From the NCBI GenBank assembly GCA_017395925.1, contig JAFQNJ010000003.1, positions 1 to 64,000 of the forward strand: DNA of 64,000 nucleotides. The letters run 5' to 3'. How positions within the stretch are numbered: position 1 is the first letter of the stretch; each line of letters opens with the position of its first letter. This DNA is from Ruminococcus sp. GTDB lineage: Bacteria > Bacillota > Clostridia > Oscillospirales > Acutalibacteraceae. The notes under the pieces were generated by a model. That model was not told where the DNA came from, made no database searches, and was given only the letters and a program-made list of their open reading frames with translations. The position numbers and the translations under genes were made by a program. Shown here one piece after another: positions 61,009 to 64,000 of this stretch.

Positions 61009-64000
61009 ATGAAATTCAAAAGTTTGCTTTCACTTTTGCTGGCAGTTCTTATGATTTTCACAACAGTTTCCGCTACAATGCTGGTTGTAAGCGCAGAAGA
61101 CGATACTGTTGTTGAGGATATAGAGAACAACGAAGCAACTGTGGACGAAGTAACAAATCCCTATCAGATAGCTGCTCAGGCACTTGATGCCCAGTATGCT
61201 TACGATGGCGATGACCTGGGAGCAACCTATACTCCCTCTGCCACTACCTTCAAGGTGTGGGCCCCCACATCTACTGAGGTTATCGTTAACCTCTTTACAA
61301 CAGGTAGCGACGAAGAAGAAGGCGCTGCAGATCTTGGCACTTATGCTATGTCTTTCGATGAGACAACAGGTTGCTGGTCCGTAACAGTTCAGGGTGACCT
61401 GAAGAATGTATACTATACATATTCAGTTACCAACAAAGCTCTTGTTACTGAGAAAGAGAACACTGCAGAGGTAGTTGATATCTATGCCAAGGCAGTTGGT
61501 GTCAACGGTAACCGTGCAATGGTAGTTGACCTTGATTCCACAGACCCCGAGGGTTGGGACAAGGATGCTCACATTTTCCTTGATGAGCAGACAGATGCCA
61601 TTATCTGGGAAGTTGTTGTACGTGACTTCTCTGCAAGTGAAACCTCCGGAGTTTCCGAAGCAAACCGCGGCAAGTTCCTTGCTTTCACAGAAAAGGGAAC
61701 AACAGTAAACGGTGAGGGCAGCATTCCCACTTGTGTTGATTACCTCAAGGAGCTGGGCGTTACTCACGTACAGATCAACCCCTTCTATGATTTCGCAACT
61801 GTTAACGAAACCAAGGACCTTGCAAATCAGTACAACTGGGGTTATGACCCCCAGAACTACAACGCTCCCGATGGCAGCTATTCCTCAAACCCCTACGACG
61901 GTAATGTACGTATCAACGAGTGCAAGCAGATGATTCAGGCTCTCCACGATGCAGGCATCGGCGTTATCATGGACGTTGTTTATAACCACACATATTACAC
62001 AAATACTTCCAACTTCCAGCTTACAGTTCCCAACTACTACTACAGAATGAACGAAGCAGGCGGTTGGTCCAATGCTTCAGGCTGTGCTAACGATACAGCT
62101 TCCGAGCGTGCAATGTACAGAAAGTTTATGATTGAGAGCTGCCGCTACTGGGTAGAAGAGTATCATGTTGACGGTTTCCGTTTTGACCTTATGGGTATTC
62201 ACGATGCCGAGACAATGAACCTCATCCGTGCAGATCTCGACAAGATTGACGAGAGAATCGTTATGTACGGCGAGGGTTGGGACGCAACTTCTTCCGTATT
62301 CGATACCACTACCTGTGCAGGTACAAAGACAGTAAGTGCATCTCAGGCGAATGCAGAGTTTGTTGATCCCCGTGTAGGTATGTTCAACGACCAGATCCGC
62401 GATGCACTGAAGGGTAATGTATTCGCAGATACAGGTACAGGCTTCCTTCAGGGTTCAAAATCCTGCTATGAGGGTGTTGCTTACGGTGTTCGTGCCAATA
62501 CAGTAGGCCGTGGCGGTACATGGTCTCCTCAGGCACCTACACAGTGTGTAACTTATTCCTGCTGTCACGATAACCACACTCTCTATGACAGACTTGTTAC
62601 TTCCGTTTACGGTAAGGATGCAAACTACAGACAGAGATATTCCGATCTTATCGAAATGAACAAGCTTGGAGCTGCTATTGTTACAACATCTCAGGGTATC
62701 TGCTTCTATCTGGCAGGTGAGGAGATGGCTCGTACCAAGGACGGAGACACAAACAGCTACAATGCACCCGTTGAAGAAAATATGATGGATTGGGAACTCG
62801 CTGTTTCCAATGCTGACCTTGTTTCTTATTACAGAGGTCTTATTGATATCCGTAAGGCTTTCTCACCCTTCACAACCGGCGGAGACGCTTATAAAACTGC
62901 ATACACCTTCAATGCATCTCTTGCAAGAGTTGATTCTGTTCTCGCATACACAGTTCAGAATGATGTAGAGGGCGAGTGGGATAAAGTTGCAGTTATCTTT
63001 AACTCTGATAACACAGCACCCGCAGAGGTTACTCTCAAGGATGACAGTGTTTCAGAGTGGGTTGTAATTGCTGATAACACCTGTGCAGGTGTTGACAAGC
63101 TCTACGAGGTTAAGGGCAACACCTTTACAGTTGCTCCCTCCGGTGCAGTTATTGCTGTTGACAAAGCCAGCTTCGAGGCTGTAGGTCTTGAGTCCGGCAA
63201 CAGCAAGGTAACAGTAAATCACGTTGACGCAGAAAGTGGCAAGGTTCTCACAACTCAGGTAATCACAGGCAAGGTTGGAAACGGCTACGAGACAGCTGTT
63301 GATACCTCTCTCTCTCTTGAATATGACTTCATAGAAGTTGAGGGTGAGGCAAAGGGTGTGCTTGCTGAGGATGATATCACCGTAACATACAAGTACGAAC
63401 TCTACAAGGCTCCTTCTCTCACAGAGAATGACGTAAACGGAGACGGCAGAATTTCCGTAAGCGATGCAACAGCCATCCAGAAGTTTGCAGCTGACCTTCT
63501 CACATTTACTGATGAGCAGAAGGCTCTTGCTGACTATGACTACAGCACAGTAGTTAATGTTAAGGATGCTACAATGCTCCAGAAGCATCTGGCAGGTATG
63601 AGTGTCAGTATCGGTACTATTATCACTAACTTCTTCTATGTAAAGGATGACGGTACCGTTAACGTAATTGCAACTCCCGTTGAGAAGCAGTACAGAGTTG
63701 GCGCTGAGTACAAGACTGAAGCTATTAAGGTTGAGCTCTATGAGCCTTCCGAGACTCTTCCCGAGAACGCAGAGGGCATTGTTCCTGCCGGCAAGACCAA
63801 CGTAGATTACTACTACAACTACGCTGCATCCGGCTACAAGGTTCATGCAGCACATCTTGATGAGACCGTTACATGGACTCCTTACCTCTGGGCATGGAGT
63901 GCTTCAGGCACCAACGCATTCAAGGCTTGGCCCGGCGTTGCAATGATGGATGACGGTTCCGGCTGGTATTCTATCGATGCAGCTCTTGCAGAGGGTGAGA
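61009..64000 (+). CDS. Secreted pullulanase with MucBP-like, dockerin and CBM26-like modules (3' end outside the window)
   Basis: 997 codons are visible from ATG 61009 (AAGGAGGA 5 nt upstream) with no stop. The signal peptide is about 1-30 (KFKSLLSLLLAVLMIFTT...LVVSAED). A CBM48-like domain (FKVWAPTSTEVIVNLFTTGS) and GH13 follow: YNWGYDPQNYNAPDGSY (near 275), VIMDVVYNHTY (320), GFRFDLMGIHD (389), MYGEGW (419) and CCHDNHTLYD (516). A MucBP-like module (about 733-799; VNHVDAESGKVL), a dockerin (about 807-864; NDVNGDGRISVSDATAIQK and STVVNVKDATMLQKHLAGM) and a CBM26-like module (from about 941; YLWAWSASG, AWPGVAMM) come next. It debranches starch outside the cell, presumably docked to an amylosome scaffoldin. 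Confidence 0.93.
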   Translation, partial: MKFKSLLSLLLAVLMIFTTVSATMLVVSAEDDTVVEDIENNEATVDEVTNPYQIAAQALDAQYAYDGDDLGATYTPSATTFKVWAPTSTEVIVNLFTTGSDEEEGAADLGTYAMSFDETTGCWSVTVQGDLKNVYYTYSVTNKALVTEKENTAEVVDIYAKAVGVNGNRAMVVDLDSTDPEGWDKDAHIFLDEQTDAIIWEVVVRDFSASETSGVSEANRGKFLAFTEKGTTVNGEGSIPTCVDYLKELGVTHVQINPFYDFATVNETKDLANQYNWGYDPQNYNAPDGSYSSNPYDGNVRINECKQMIQALHDAGIGVIMDVVYNHTYYTNTSNFQLTVPNYYYRMNEAGGWSNASGCANDTASERAMYRKFMIESCRYWVEEYHVDGFRFDLMGIHDAETMNLIRADLDKIDERIVMYGEGWDATSSVFDTTTCAGTKTVSASQANAEFVDPRVGMFNDQIRDALKGNVFADTGTGFLQGSKSCYEGVAYGVRANTVGRGGTWSPQAPTQCVTYSCCHDNHTLYDRLVTSVYGKDANYRQRYSDLIEMNKLGAAIVTTSQGICFYLAGEEMARTKDGDTNSYNAPVEENMMDWELAVSNADLVSYYRGLIDIRKAFSPFTTGGDAYKTAYTFNASLARVDSVLAYTVQNDVEGEWDKVAVIFNSDNTAPAEVTLKDDSVSEWVVIADNTCAGVDKLYEVKGNTFTVAPSGAVIAVDKASFEAVGLESGNSKVTVNHVDAESGKVLTTQVITGKVGNGYETAVDTSLSLEYDFIEVEGEAKGVLAEDDITVTYKYELYKAPSLTENDVNGDGRISVSDATAIQKFAADLLTFTDEQKALADYDYSTVVNVKDATMLQKHLAGMSVSIGTIITNFFYVKDDGTVNVIATPVEKQYRVGAEYKTEAIKVELYEPSETLPENAEGIVPAGKTNVDYYYNYAASGYKVHAAHLDETVTWTPYLWAWSASGTNAFKAWPGVAMMDDGSGWYSIDAALAEGE

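Noticed and set aside
63052..63855. 267-aa minus-strand frame over the MucBP/dockerin part of the secreted pullulanase
   Set aside because: The plus-strand frame is continuous with the GH13 domain and carries canonical dockerin loops.

Overview
The window looks like chromosomal DNA from an anaerobic, spore-forming, starch-degrading Clostridia (Oscillospiraceae/Ruminococcus type). The pointers are a secreted GH13 alpha-amylase and a secreted pullulanase that both carry dockerin modules and CBM26-like modules, as in the amylosome of Ruminococcus bromii; the sporulation genes cotJA-B-C and dpaA-B; rubrerythrin; AAGGAGG-type ribosome sites; and consensus TTGACA-17-TATAAT promoters. The species is inferred, not proven. 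No transposase, phage gene or CRISPR array was seen. Gene density is high on both strands.

Layout. 1-9.4 kb is a cell-surface glycan block: the end of a secreted protein, a giant 1832-aa wall protein with a NAGPA-type phosphodiester glycosidase domain and a tail of 68-residue repeats, a flippase, a Stealth-family sugar-phosphotransferase and galE. 9.4-10.5 kb is the cotJ spore-coat operon (minus strand). 10.6-13.4 kb is a dockerin alpha-amylase. 13.4-14.9 kb is a cobalamin-type riboswitch with terminator, a DUF4430 lipoprotein and an ECF S-component: a probable B12 capture system. 14.9-20.5 kb holds murC, an rRNA methyltransferase fused to an ASCH domain beside a scar-like direct repeat, an unknown AT-rich gene, a GNAT, an MGMT-like protein and an SDR. 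20.5-23.1 kb is a polar amino-acid ABC transporter whose binding protein looks circularly permuted. 23.1-24.6 kb is dpaAB behind a SigK-like promoter.

24.7-48.9 kb is mainly housekeeping: ispD-ispF, dacF, pgi, yceD-rpmF, a DUF512 radical-SAM protein, der-plsY, HIT, comEC-holA-rnmV, rubrerythrin, a CorC/CNNM transporter, tepA-uppP-ftsK, and tyrS-mscL. 48.9-57.5 kb has cell-envelope and accessory genes: an NlpC/P60 hydrolase with a WalR-like box, two serine tRNAs followed by a repeat-rich stretch and an orphan gene between near-duplicate terminators, a transglutaminase lipoprotein, a YgiQ radical-SAM protein, a CDF transporter and a LysM protein with an apparent CTG start. 57.5-64 kb has enolase, then a cytoplasmic pullulanase followed directly by its secreted dockerin-bearing paralogue, which runs off the window.

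How it fits together. Starch is cut outside the cell by dockerin enzymes, presumably assembled on scaffoldins outside this window; imported oligosaccharides can be debranched by the cytoplasmic pullulanase and enter glycolysis through pgi and eno. The most unusual grouping is the NAGPA-domain surface protein next to a Stealth phosphotransferase: these are bacterial relatives of the two enzymes that, in animals, make and then uncover the mannose-6-phosphate tag.
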